From positions 225,995 to 289,994 of the forward strand of contig NZ_KB904538.1 of assembly GCF_000380085.1 (NCBI RefSeq): a DNA stretch of 64,000 nt. The letters are read 5' to 3'. Shown here piece after piece: positions 42,898 through 51,541 of the stretch. Within the stretch, counting starts at the first letter, position 1; every line of letters begins with the position of its first letter. Origin of the DNA: Streptococcus merionis DSM 19192 (GTDB lineage Bacteria; Bacillota; Bacilli; Lactobacillales; Streptococcaceae). Under the pieces are notes generated by a model, which saw nothing but the letters and a program-made list of their open reading frames with translations, was not told where the DNA came from and made no database searches. A program made the translations under genes and the position numbers.

Positions 42898-44127
42898 TTA
42901 ATCCATAGCCAGCGCAGCCATGTCCAAATCATCTGGAACAAGAGTCAGATAGCGCTGTAACTGCTGTTTTGCCTCTACAAAGTCACCAGCTTCCCTCAAG
43001 ACAAAGATATATTCTTTAAGAAATTCAGGATTGTCCTGCAAATCAGCCACTAAATCACGATAAGCCAGGTCTGCTTCTTCTCTTTCTAAAGCGCGATAAG
43101 CCTTGGCAATGTTCCAGCGTGTCAAGACATGGTCCATATCCTCACGCACCAAATCTAAGACATCTTCAAAGCGCTCCTGCTCCAAGTACATACTTGATAA
43201 GCGCAAATCAATTTCTTCTAAATCGTCAGCCCATTCCCTAGCTTTAATCAGATAGCTTTCTGCCAGTTCACTGTTCTTAAATTCATAAGCATACTGCGAA
43301 GCCAAGAGCAATATTGGCACAGCAGTCTCATCTTTAGATAGGTAATCTTGAAGGAGACGAAGCGCTTCTTCCAGCTGATGTTCAGCGTGTAAGGACTGCG
43401 CGTAAGGATAATGATAACCATTAAAATCGGGATTCAGCGCTTCTAATTGCTTGAAGTAAAGATTAGCCCGCTGATAATTCTCGCTTTCATAGAGCAGCGT
43501 AGCCAGCTCATAGAGGGTCTGATCGTCATACTCCAACTCCACAGCCTTCTCTAAAAATTCAATCGCCGCTTCAAATTTCCCCAGATTGGCATAAGCATAG
43601 CCGATACGCTGGTAGGTCGACACTCCTGTCTGCTCATAAATCGCGCGATTATCCAGACTGGCATAGTAGCGAATAGCTGATTGGTAATTTTCCAGTTCGA
43701 GCTCGATTTCAGCGAGGCCAAAGCGAACTAATTCATCATCAGTCAACTGGCTAGCTTCTAATAATTTTTCCTTAGCAACATCAGCCAAACCCTCCAACTG
43801 GTAAAAGTCTGCCTTTGTGACTAAAGCTTGCAGATAAGAAGGGCTAGTCTCATCAATCTGATCAAGGTAGGCAAAAGCCTGCTCTACATCACCATCTTCC
43901 ATGGCAATATTAGCCAGATTGAGCGCGACCTCAGGATAGTGCAATAAGAGTTTCTCATAAATTTCTTGAGCCTGAGGCAGAAAACCGATACCCTCCATAT
44001 AGGTCGCAAGATCCAGCAAGCTCTCCTCGTCGTCTTCAGACAGGGCTAACCTGAACCGCTGCTCTGCCATTTCCAAATCCTGCGCCTCAAGCGCTTCTAA
44101 CACTAACTCACTGTTTGATAACATCAT
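42898..44127 (-). CDS. Tetratricopeptide-repeat protein
   Basis: The 409-residue, highly acidic cytosolic protein is built almost wholly of helix pairs with TPR spacing, for example AIRYYASLDNRAIYEQTG, then YQRIGYAYANLGKFEAAIEF, then LEKAVELEYDDQTLYELATL. No catalytic domain. TPR proteins act as scaffolds; the partner is unknown. It begins 12 bp after the AI-2E family gene stop and is probably co-transcribed with it. The ATG pair at the start (MMLSN) leaves a one-residue ambiguity. Confidence 0.82.
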   Translation of the reverse strand: MMLSNSELVLEALEAQDLEMAEQRFRLALSEDDEESLLDLATYMEGIGFLPQAQEIYEKLLLHYPEVALNLANIAMEDGDVEQAFAYLDQIDETSPSYLQALVTKADFYQLEGLADVAKEKLLEASQLTDDELVRFGLAEIELELENYQSAIRYYASLDNRAIYEQTGVSTYQRIGYAYANLGKFEAAIEFLEKAVELEYDDQTLYELATLLYESENYQRANLYFKQLEALNPDFNGYHYPYAQSLHAEHQLEEALRLLQDYLSKDETAVPILLLASQYAYEFKNSELAESYLIKAREWADDLEEIDLRLSSMYLEQERFEDVLDLVREDMDHVLTRWNIAKAYRALEREEADLAYRDLVADLQDNPEFLKEYIFVLREAGDFVEAKQQLQRYLTLVPDDLDMAALAMD

Positions 44128-44138
44128 TCACGACTTTC

Positions 44139-45272
44139 TTATTCATAAAGACCACTATAGGACTTGTACCATTTAAAAATAGCTTCAAAAATAACCTTCG
44201 CAGAAGCATAAATTGGTATCCCCAACAATACTCCCCAAACGCCGAACATTCGTCCTGCTGTCAAGAGAATGAACATGATAGTAATCGGGTGGATTTTAAG
44301 GCTTGACCCAATAATCAATGGAGAAACGAATCGGCCTTCAATCGTCTGCTCGATGACAAAAACGACGAGAACCTTTAAGAACATCGCTGGCCCATCCACC
44401 AATGCGACCAAGAGAGCAATAACAATCGCAATAAAACTTCCTAGATAAGGAATAAGATTGAGAATGCCAGCTGCAACAGCCAGTGTAGCAGCATAATCCA
44501 AACCAATAACAGCATAAAGAATCCAGAAGATGATCGCTACAATAGTGGCAACAGTCACCTGACCACGCACATAATTTGAAATTTGATTATTCACATCATG
44601 CAAAACACTGCTAGTTGGATAACGCCACTTGGTCGGTAAAACACTGGTAATGGTTGGATTTAACCGATGCCCGTCACGCAACATGTAAAAAAGAATAAAG
44701 GGCATGATAATAATAGCTACGACAATCTGTGAGGTCGCTGAAACAACATTACTCACCCAATTGACCGCGCTTGATGAAAATGACCGTGCAATATCTGTAA
44801 TTTGCCCAGTGACCTGATCTAAAATATCATTGATTTGAGGAGCAAACTGAGCAAAGTTATCATCCTTTAGTAAGTCTGTAACAACTCGGTCTATCTGATT
44901 GACATAAGTCGGTACATTATCCGCAAAACGCACGACTTGCTCTTGCACATTCGGGATAAAAACAGCTAACCCCCAAACAAGCAACAGTGAAACCAACACA
45001 AAAACAATACTGATAGCCCAAATTCGAGGCAGCTTCTGCTTCTCTAACCAATCAACACTAGGCTTCATTAAATAGTATAGTAAGCCTGACAGGAGTAGCG
45101 GCAGCATGATGACATTTAAAAAGTCTAAAACAGGCTTAAACAAGAAAGCAATCTTATTAAGCATAAAAATATTGATTAAGATGAGCAATGTCACCAATAA
45201 AACAGTTACTGTCTGATTGTTGATAAACCACCGGTAAAACCAGGAACGTTTGTATTTTATTTCTTCCTCCAT
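44139..45272 (-). CDS. AI-2E/PerM-family membrane protein
   Basis: The 377-residue protein has about eight hydrophobic segments: two near the N-terminus, a long soluble insert (90-170) and the rest in the C-terminal half. The family pattern is seen in PYLGSFIAIVIALLVAL and EGRFVSPLIIGSSLKIHP. Some members export quorum-sensing autoinducer 2 or act as Na+/H+ antiporters; the substrate here is unknown. Followed by the TPR gene. Confidence 0.85.
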   Translation of the reverse strand: MEEEIKYKRSWFYRWFINNQTVTVLLVTLLILINIFMLNKIAFLFKPVLDFLNVIMLPLLLSGLLYYLMKPSVDWLEKQKLPRIWAISIVFVLVSLLLVWGLAVFIPNVQEQVVRFADNVPTYVNQIDRVVTDLLKDDNFAQFAPQINDILDQVTGQITDIARSFSSSAVNWVSNVVSATSQIVVAIIIMPFILFYMLRDGHRLNPTITSVLPTKWRYPTSSVLHDVNNQISNYVRGQVTVATIVAIIFWILYAVIGLDYAATLAVAAGILNLIPYLGSFIAIVIALLVALVDGPAMFLKVLVVFVIEQTIEGRFVSPLIIGSSLKIHPITIMFILLTAGRMFGVWGVLLGIPIYASAKVIFEAIFKWYKSYSGLYE

Positions 45273-45416
45273 CGATAAACCTCACTTTCTCTTTTATTTA
45301 TTTTACCATTTTCTTAAAAAATTGCCCTCCTCAGCTCTATATTTCAGAATCTTTTTTCGGAAATACAGTTTCAAATTCAGGAAGCTTTTTCGTTTATGTT
45401 ATAATGACTTTAAGAA

Positions 45417-45544
45417 CCTGTATTCACAGCTCAACACTTTTAATCACTGCTACTTTTTTGCTCCTCATCGCTAGTTTTTTTAAATTGCCTTGGTGATCGA
45501 AAAACGGTCTTCTGAATCAAAGTATCTTGCTTTATGAACACAGG
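45417..45544. repeat. Short repeat with CCTGTATTCA terminal inverted repeats
   Basis: 128 bp from CCTGTATTCA to TGAACACAGG, ends being inverted with one mismatch. The interior CCTCATCGCTAG and TGGTGATCGAAAAACGG, then TCTGAATCAAAG, recur in degenerate form at 26690-26800 and, reversed, at 29545-29680. It lies between TATAAT (45399-45404) and the ribosome site of the lactonase gene, hence in its leader. Confidence 0.6.
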
Positions 45545-45566
45545 GAAATTAAAAAGAGGTGTTATC

Positions 45567-46583
45567 ATGACAGAAAACGTTTATTTTGGAACCTATACCC
45601 GTCGTGTCTCTGAAGGTGTTTACCGCGCAGACTTTGACACAGAGACTGGACAATTGAGCCAACTGGAACTTGTCGCTAAAGAACCAAGCCCAACCTACCT
45701 AGCCTTTGCAGAAAATGGTCAACTGTATACCGTTGGTGCCGAAGACGACAAGGGCGGTGTGGCTGCTTTTGATGCCGATTTCACACCTCTCAATCACGTG
45801 GTTGAAGAAGGCGCGCCTCTATGCTATGTTGCTGTTGATGAAGCACGTGGCCTAGTTTACGGTGCTAATTACCACAAAGGGCAAGTCTTGGTTTATAAAC
45901 GCCAAGAAGACGGCAGTTTAATGCTGGCTGATGTCGCTCATCATGAAGGAAACGGTCCACACGAAAATCAGGCCTCACCTCATGTGCACTATGCTGATTT
46001 GACACCCGATAACTATTTAGTCACCTGCGATTTAGGAACCGATGAAGTCGTGACCTACGATGTTTCTGATCAGGGCAAATTGACCAGATTGGCAACATAC
46101 AAGGCTAATCCTGGTGCCGGGGCACGTCACCTTGTCTTTCATCCTACACAAAAAATCGCCTACCTCATGTGCGAACTGAATTCAACCATAGAAGTCCTCA
46201 TTTACGATGGTGTCGGTCGATTTGAACACCTGCAGACCATTTCGACCTTACCTGCTGATCATACTGCCTTTAATGGTACAGCTGCTATTCGTATTTCAAA
46301 CGATGGCAACTTCCTTTACGGTTCAAACCGTGGACACGATTCGATTGTGGTTTACAAGATTCTGGGTGATGCGACGCTTGAGTGGGTGCAATACGCGCCA
46401 ACCAACGGTAAAAACCCACGTGATTTCAATCTGACACCAGACAATAAACATCTAATCGCTGTTCACCAAGACTCTGACAACGCAACGATTTTCTCTCGTA
46501 ACGAACAAACAGGAGAACTCACCGAAATTTCCCACGATTTTGTCGTTCCCGAAGCGGTTTGCGTGACATTTAAAAACAATTAA
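45567..46583 (+). CDS. pgl: Lactonase family protein (6-phosphogluconolactonase, Pgl-type beta-propeller)
   Basis: About 338 residues. ATG 45567 follows AAGAGGTG; an in-frame ATG at 45534 lies within repeat sequence and is not used. YFGTYTRRVSEGVYRADFD opens the seven-bladed propeller, and LVFHPTQKIAYLMCELNST, GSNRGHDSIVVY and NPRDFNLTPDNKHLIAVHQ are the diagnostic blades of the lactonase (PF10282) family. It would hydrolyse 6-phosphogluconolactone made by the zwf product. Cytosolic. Transcribed through the repeat in its leader. Confidence 0.9.
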   Translation: MTENVYFGTYTRRVSEGVYRADFDTETGQLSQLELVAKEPSPTYLAFAENGQLYTVGAEDDKGGVAAFDADFTPLNHVVEEGAPLCYVAVDEARGLVYGANYHKGQVLVYKRQEDGSLMLADVAHHEGNGPHENQASPHVHYADLTPDNYLVTCDLGTDEVVTYDVSDQGKLTRLATYKANPGAGARHLVFHPTQKIAYLMCELNSTIEVLIYDGVGRFEHLQTISTLPADHTAFNGTAAIRISNDGNFLYGSNRGHDSIVVYKILGDATLEWVQYAPTNGKNPRDFNLTPDNKHLIAVHQDSDNATIFSRNEQTGELTEISHDFVVPEAVCVTFKNN

Positions 46584-46625
46584 TTTATACTAATTTGTAT
46601 CAATATATTAAAAAGGAGCAACTTC

Positions 46626-46817
46626 ATGGACGCTAAAGAACTTTTTGAACAACTCAAAGACATCATCACTAAAGGGGATTTCGAACAAGCTAAAAAACTC
46701 TTAGAAGAAAACAAAGACAACTTAGGCGAATACTTCGAGCAAGCAAAACAACTCTTAGCAAACTCAGAGGGGCTTGACGGTGTTCTTGACAAAGTCAAAG
46801 GAATTTTTGGAAAATAA
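46626..46817 (+). CDS. 63-aa helical small protein, unknown
   Basis: ATG 46626 is preceded by AAAGGAGC. The product (MDAKELFEQLKDIITKG, then two near-repeats FEQAKKLLEE and FEQAKQLLAN) is a short charged amphipathic-helix protein with no membrane segment. It sits 42 bp after the lactonase gene and before a strong terminator. I recognise it only as a streptococcal small conserved-type protein; no function is known. Confidence 0.7.
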   Translation: MDAKELFEQLKDIITKGDFEQAKKLLEENKDNLGEYFEQAKQLLANSEGLDGVLDKVKGIFGK

Positions 46818-46824
46818 AAAGATA

Positions 46825-46855
46825 GCTCTGAGGTTTCATTCGACCTCAGAGTTTT
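46825..46855. terminator. Bidirectional terminator
   Basis: CTCTGAGGT pairs with ACCTCAGAG across TTTCATTCG, with A-rich left and TTTTC right flanks. Serves the 63-aa gene and the convergent GNAT gene. Confidence 0.8.
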
Positions 46856-47492
46856 CGTATGTCTTGATATAGGTCTTTTCATGATAGACCGCTTCAATAT
46901 CAAAGAGGTCTATGTCTTCTTCTTTAGAAACTACATAAATACCTTCCCGCTGGTAGTAAGGAATTTCCTGTCCGTTTCGAGAAAACCGCAAGCGCCCTTC
47001 ATCACTTAGAACTTCAAAAGTAAAAGGTTCTTCTGTTTTCAAGTTTCCAACAACCAAATAATCCTGTGCGATCAGCTGCCCTCCCCATTTTTGGTATAGA
47101 TGATTAGCCGAAGCTCCATCTCTAGTGAAAATAGCTAACGCATCCACTTCTTTAGCTTTAAGCTGACGTTCAGCTTCTTCAAAGAGTTGAGAGGCAATCC
47201 CTTGATTTTGATAGTCAGGGTGAACAGCGAGATTCTCAAAATAGGCTACTTTGTCAGCAGGATAATATCGATAAGATTGGCTGATGGTCTTATGGAAAAT
47301 ATTGATTGTCAATAGCCCCACAACTTGGTCACACTCTACAGCAATTAGATCAATCTGATCTTGGTAGATATCAGTATTCATCTGCTCCTTTTCACGCGGC
47401 ATATCATCAAAAAAAGGTGAAAATAAGTGGCTCAAAGCTTTGGTATAAACCCATGATTTCTCATATTCTGGGCTATATGGGATAATATTCAT
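46836..47492 (-). CDS. GNAT family N-acetyltransferase
   Basis: The 218-residue protein has a GNAT core. The acetyl-CoA pyrophosphate-binding loop is VHPDYQNQGIASQLFEEAE near residue 92, then ALAIFTRDGASANHLYQKWG. The C-terminal 60 residues carry a small beta-rich extension. The substrate is unknown. AGGAAG precedes the start. It lies 9 bp downstream of the HAD gene, in one transcript. Confidence 0.85.
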   Translation of the reverse strand: MNIIPYSPEYEKSWVYTKALSHLFSPFFDDMPREKEQMNTDIYQDQIDLIAVECDQVVGLLTINIFHKTISQSYRYYPADKVAYFENLAVHPDYQNQGIASQLFEEAERQLKAKEVDALAIFTRDGASANHLYQKWGGQLIAQDYLVVGNLKTEEPFTFEVLSDEGRLRFSRNGQEIPYYQREGIYVVSKEEDIDLFDIEAVYHEKTYIKTYENSEVE

Positions 47493-47501
47493 AACTTCTT
47501 C

Positions 47502-48131
47502 CTATAATATATTTTTAAGTTCTGACAAATTGGTCATAACTATATCACTAGGGTATTGTGAACTTTCTGGATTTAAAGCTCCCAATCCCTGCAATATCCG
47601 AATAGTACGCATTCCAATCGTCTTAGCAGGAACAATATCGTTATCAACCCTATCTCCGATGTAGAGAGACTCTTCTGGGTGACAATCTGCTTGTTCAAGG
47701 GTCAACTGAAAAATGGCAAGATCAGGTTTTTTGACCCCAAAATCACTAGAGCTCACTATGATTTCAAAATAAGGCCTTATTCCGAGTTGCCCTAACCGCT
47801 CTTCCAGCCCTTTCCCTTGATTGGCAATAATACCAAGATGGTAGCTTTTTGATAAATAAGCTAATGTTTCTAGAGTTTCTGGGTAAGATTCATCTAGCAG
47901 GTGAGACCAAAGGGGCCTAGACAGGGTTGCTGGTGCCCATTCCTCCCAAGCTTCTTTAACAGGTTCACCGCCTCTTGCTGAAATCTCAGACATCTTATCG
48001 AAAAAATTTTGAGCTGTAATAGTCACTCCAACTGTTTTCAGACAGCTAGAGCACCTCTCTGCAAAAGCCCAATAACTTTTTTTCTCATCAACTAGGGTTG
48101 ACCCAATGTCAAAAAAGATCCACTTAAGCAT
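47502..48131 (-). CDS. HAD-IA family hydrolase
   Basis: About 209 residues, starting at ATG 48131 with GGAGGAG just upstream; a longer in-frame start at 48188 lacks a ribosome site. Motif I is FFDIGSTLVDEKKSYW: the second Asp position holds Gly (DIG instead of DxD), so the usual phosphatase acid/base is missing. Motif II ANQGKG, motif III KKPDLAIF and motif IV YIGDRVDNDI follow. Substitution at the acid/base Asp suggests altered chemistry or a non-phosphatase role. Precedes the GNAT gene. Confidence 0.8.
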   Translation of the reverse strand: MLKWIFFDIGSTLVDEKKSYWAFAERCSSCLKTVGVTITAQNFFDKMSEISARGGEPVKEAWEEWAPATLSRPLWSHLLDESYPETLETLAYLSKSYHLGIIANQGKGLEERLGQLGIRPYFEIIVSSSDFGVKKPDLAIFQLTLEQADCHPEESLYIGDRVDNDIVPAKTIGMRTIRILQGLGALNPESSQYPSDIVMTNLSELKNIL

Positions 48132-48385
48132 CTTCTCCTCCTTCAATACCGAATTGATTAACTCATATAAAATAGCTATGGCTCTCACGACATCAATACG
48201 ATAAATGTCAATCTATCTAATAGCACCTAAAATCGCCTCTACGGACGTTTTGCTCATTCATAGGTTATAGTAATGCATAGCAAATAAGCTATATATTCAA
48301 ATTCCCATAATCCAAAAAACACCCTAGGACAAGGCCCTAGAGTGCTGATTTAGCAAGGCTTTCCGCCCCTAATCTCATAAAGAGA
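48132..48385. other. Intergenic region downstream of eno
   Basis: 254 bp with no ORF. Contains the HAD/GNAT promoter region and the eno terminator. Confidence 0.45.
48313..48345 (-). terminator. Terminator of eno
   Basis: CACTCTAGGGCC pairs with the CCTAGGGTG side on the minus strand, ending in TTTTTT. It lies 40-70 bp past the eno stop. Confidence 0.8.
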
Positions 48386-49702
<1,317 letters not shown>

Positions 49703-49834
49703 TTATGAGTTTAAATTTTTACCCTTTCATTATACCGCAAAAAAAAGATAACTTCAAGAAAAAGCACAATTTTTGAAAAAATGATTGAAAACATGTTTTT
49801 CATTTTTTTGCAGTAACGGGCTTTCATAATCTCG

Positions 49835-49850
49835 TGGTATAATACCATTA
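49835..49850 (+). promoter_or_regulatory. Extended -10 placed six bases before ATG (leaderless promoter)
   Basis: TGGTATAAT ends at 49843, and ATG starts at 49850 after ACCATT. The normal start distance of about seven bases puts the first transcribed base at the A of ATG, and no ribosome site exists. The same layout occurs before polA. Confidence 0.6.
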
Positions 49851-50305
49851 TGACAGATATTAATCAAACTATTTTAAAAAAGGCTAGCGGAGAAAATCGC
49901 TTAAAACCTGATGAACAGCGCTATTATCTAGGAACCTATAAAGAACGTGTCCTTCTGACAGTGAAACTCACAGATGTCAGCTCCGATCCCATCAAGAATC
50001 ATTTTTCACACCTACTTTCTGACTTTCAAGCCAAGGAAACTTCCCTTACACTTAAGATTTCAGGGAAGTTGGACGACAGTCTCCAGCTTTTCTATCTAAA
50101 ACTGGCTCAAGAATCAGGAATTGCTTCAAGCATTATTGACGAGGTAGACAATTCCTCACCACTAGGTCTCGTGCTCCACACGAATCACGCGATTAATCAG
50201 GAAAAGCTAGATATTAAAGAACAATTTCCAAACATTATTCAGAAGCCCTCTCCAAGTCCAAAAGCGTCACAAAAGACTTTCTGGTCAAAATTATTTGGCA
50301 GATAG
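49850..50305 (+). CDS. YueI-like DUF1694 protein
   Basis: The 151-residue cytosolic protein has the DUF1694 pattern: RYYLGTYKERVLLTVKL near residue 25, a helical middle, and GLVLHTNHAINQEKLDI near 105. A basic, Pro/Ser-rich tail (SPSPKASQKTFW) follows. The fold is thought to be ribosomal-L7Ae-like; the function is unknown. There is no Shine-Dalgarno sequence, and the start codon lies at the predicted transcription start, so a leaderless mRNA is likely. Confidence 0.8.
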   Translation: MTDINQTILKKASGENRLKPDEQRYYLGTYKERVLLTVKLTDVSSDPIKNHFSHLLSDFQAKETSLTLKISGKLDDSLQLFYLKLAQESGIASSIIDEVDNSSPLGLVLHTNHAINQEKLDIKEQFPNIIQKPSPSPKASQKTFWSKLFGR

Positions 50306-50394
50306 AGAAAGAGGGCTAGATTAACACCTGCTATTCCTCATTTTTATTGTTCAAGAATACCAGTATTAAAGTCGAGTTCAGCCCTCTTATTATT

Positions 50395-50441
50395 AGGAGA
50401 GGGGATCTTCCAGCTTAGACAGAAAAGGTTCCCCTCTCTAA
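50395..50441 (+). terminator. Hairpin after the YueI-like gene
   Basis: AGGAGAGGGGATCTT pairs with AAGGTTCCCCTCTCT. A larger GAGGGCT/AGCCCTC pairing at 50311-50386 precedes it. Confidence 0.5.
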
Positions 50442-50549
50442 ATGACTGCGATTGCTCGTCAAGAACCTGAACCCAATTTCTTTCTCAAAGTACCCCTTCC
50501 TTCTTAATTTCTGCTATAATACTTAAAGAAATAAAACTGAGGAGATTTT

Positions 50550-51410
50550 ATGAAACAGTCTAAAAGACATCTCAAAAAGAAAAAGTCGTGGTTGGCTCTG
50601 TTCATAGCTCTAATGGCTATCGCAGGAGCGGGTTTATTGACCACACATTACTTGCAAACTAAGCAAGCTACTGCACCCTCAACTTCTTTAACAACAACGT
50701 CCAGCTCTTCAACGATACCATCTTCTTCAGAAAAGCCTAAGGACTATATTGTTTCAGAGGAAGAAAAAGCTTATCTCAAATCACGTTTTGAGCCCTTGAT
50801 GGCCCTAAATGCCAGTACTATTGCCTATGTTTATGCCCCTGGAACCATGCTAGATGAGCCTGTTGTACAAGGGACAGATAACAGCCATTTTCTTCAGTAT
50901 ACAATTGATGGTCAGTATTCACCATATCTGGGCACCGTCTTTATGGACTATGAAAATTCTAAAAATTTTGATGATAGTTTGACTTGGCTCTTTGGCCATG
51001 CTAGGGGAAACACCGTCCCTGATCACCGCATGTTTAACGACGTCAACTTCTATGAAGATCAAACCTACTTTGACCAGCACCGCTATGTAGTCATCGAAAC
51101 CCCCGAACGTAAATACTACTACGAAGCTGCATTTTTCATTATTGTTCCTGAGACAACGGGATTTTATCGGACATCCTTTGAGAGCAAAGAAGTTTTCGCA
51201 GAGCAATTATCCACTGTCAGTAAAGATGCTCGAACCAAAGCTCAAAATATCATTATCAACCCAGATGATAAATACATTGTTCTGTCAACCTGTCGTGAAG
51301 AAGATGAAACCATTCGAAGCAATCTCTACCTCCGCCAGATTCCAGATTCAGATTTGACTGCCTTTCTGGCTGAGCATGGTGAAAGTCTCACCTACAAACC
51401 AACACGATAA
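50550..51410 (+). CDS. Class B-type sortase
   Basis: The 286-residue transpeptidase has a basic N-terminus, one signal-anchor segment (about 14-32) and a Ser/Thr-rich spacer (40-62). The catalytic domain contains His150 (WLFGHARGN), the nucleophile Cys248 (VLSTCREED) and Arg256. The LSTC motif and overall length place it nearest class B sortases. Such enzymes attach specific proteins to the wall or polymerise pilins. No LPXTG-type substrate gene is adjacent, so it works on targets encoded elsewhere. It has its own terminator and is thus monocistronic. Confidence 0.85.
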   Translation: MKQSKRHLKKKKSWLALFIALMAIAGAGLLTTHYLQTKQATAPSTSLTTTSSSSTIPSSSEKPKDYIVSEEEKAYLKSRFEPLMALNASTIAYVYAPGTMLDEPVVQGTDNSHFLQYTIDGQYSPYLGTVFMDYENSKNFDDSLTWLFGHARGNTVPDHRMFNDVNFYEDQTYFDQHRYVVIETPERKYYYEAAFFIIVPETTGFYRTSFESKEVFAEQLSTVSKDARTKAQNIIINPDDKYIVLSTCREEDETIRSNLYLRQIPDSDLTAFLAEHGESLTYKPTR

Positions 51411-51435
51411 AAATGGACGCGAGAGGCTTTGTCAG

Positions 51436-51460
51436 CCACCAGCATAGCTGGTGGTTTTTC
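51436..51460 (+). terminator. Terminator of the sortase gene
   Basis: CCACCAGC pairs with GCTGGTGG over ATA, followed by TTTTTC. Confidence 0.88.
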
Positions 51461-51501
51461 TTACGTTTCTCTTTGAGAAAAACTGGCTTGAAGCCATAAG
51501 A

Positions 51502-51529
51502 AAACAGCCCTTGTTCAACGGGCTGTTTA
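51502..51529 (-). terminator. Terminator of glmS
   Basis: AAACAGCCC pairs with GGGCTGTTT across TTGTTCAAC. Read on the minus strand it is followed by TTTTC, 12 bp past the glmS stop. Confidence 0.85.
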
Positions 51530-51541
51530 ACGGTTATCCTA

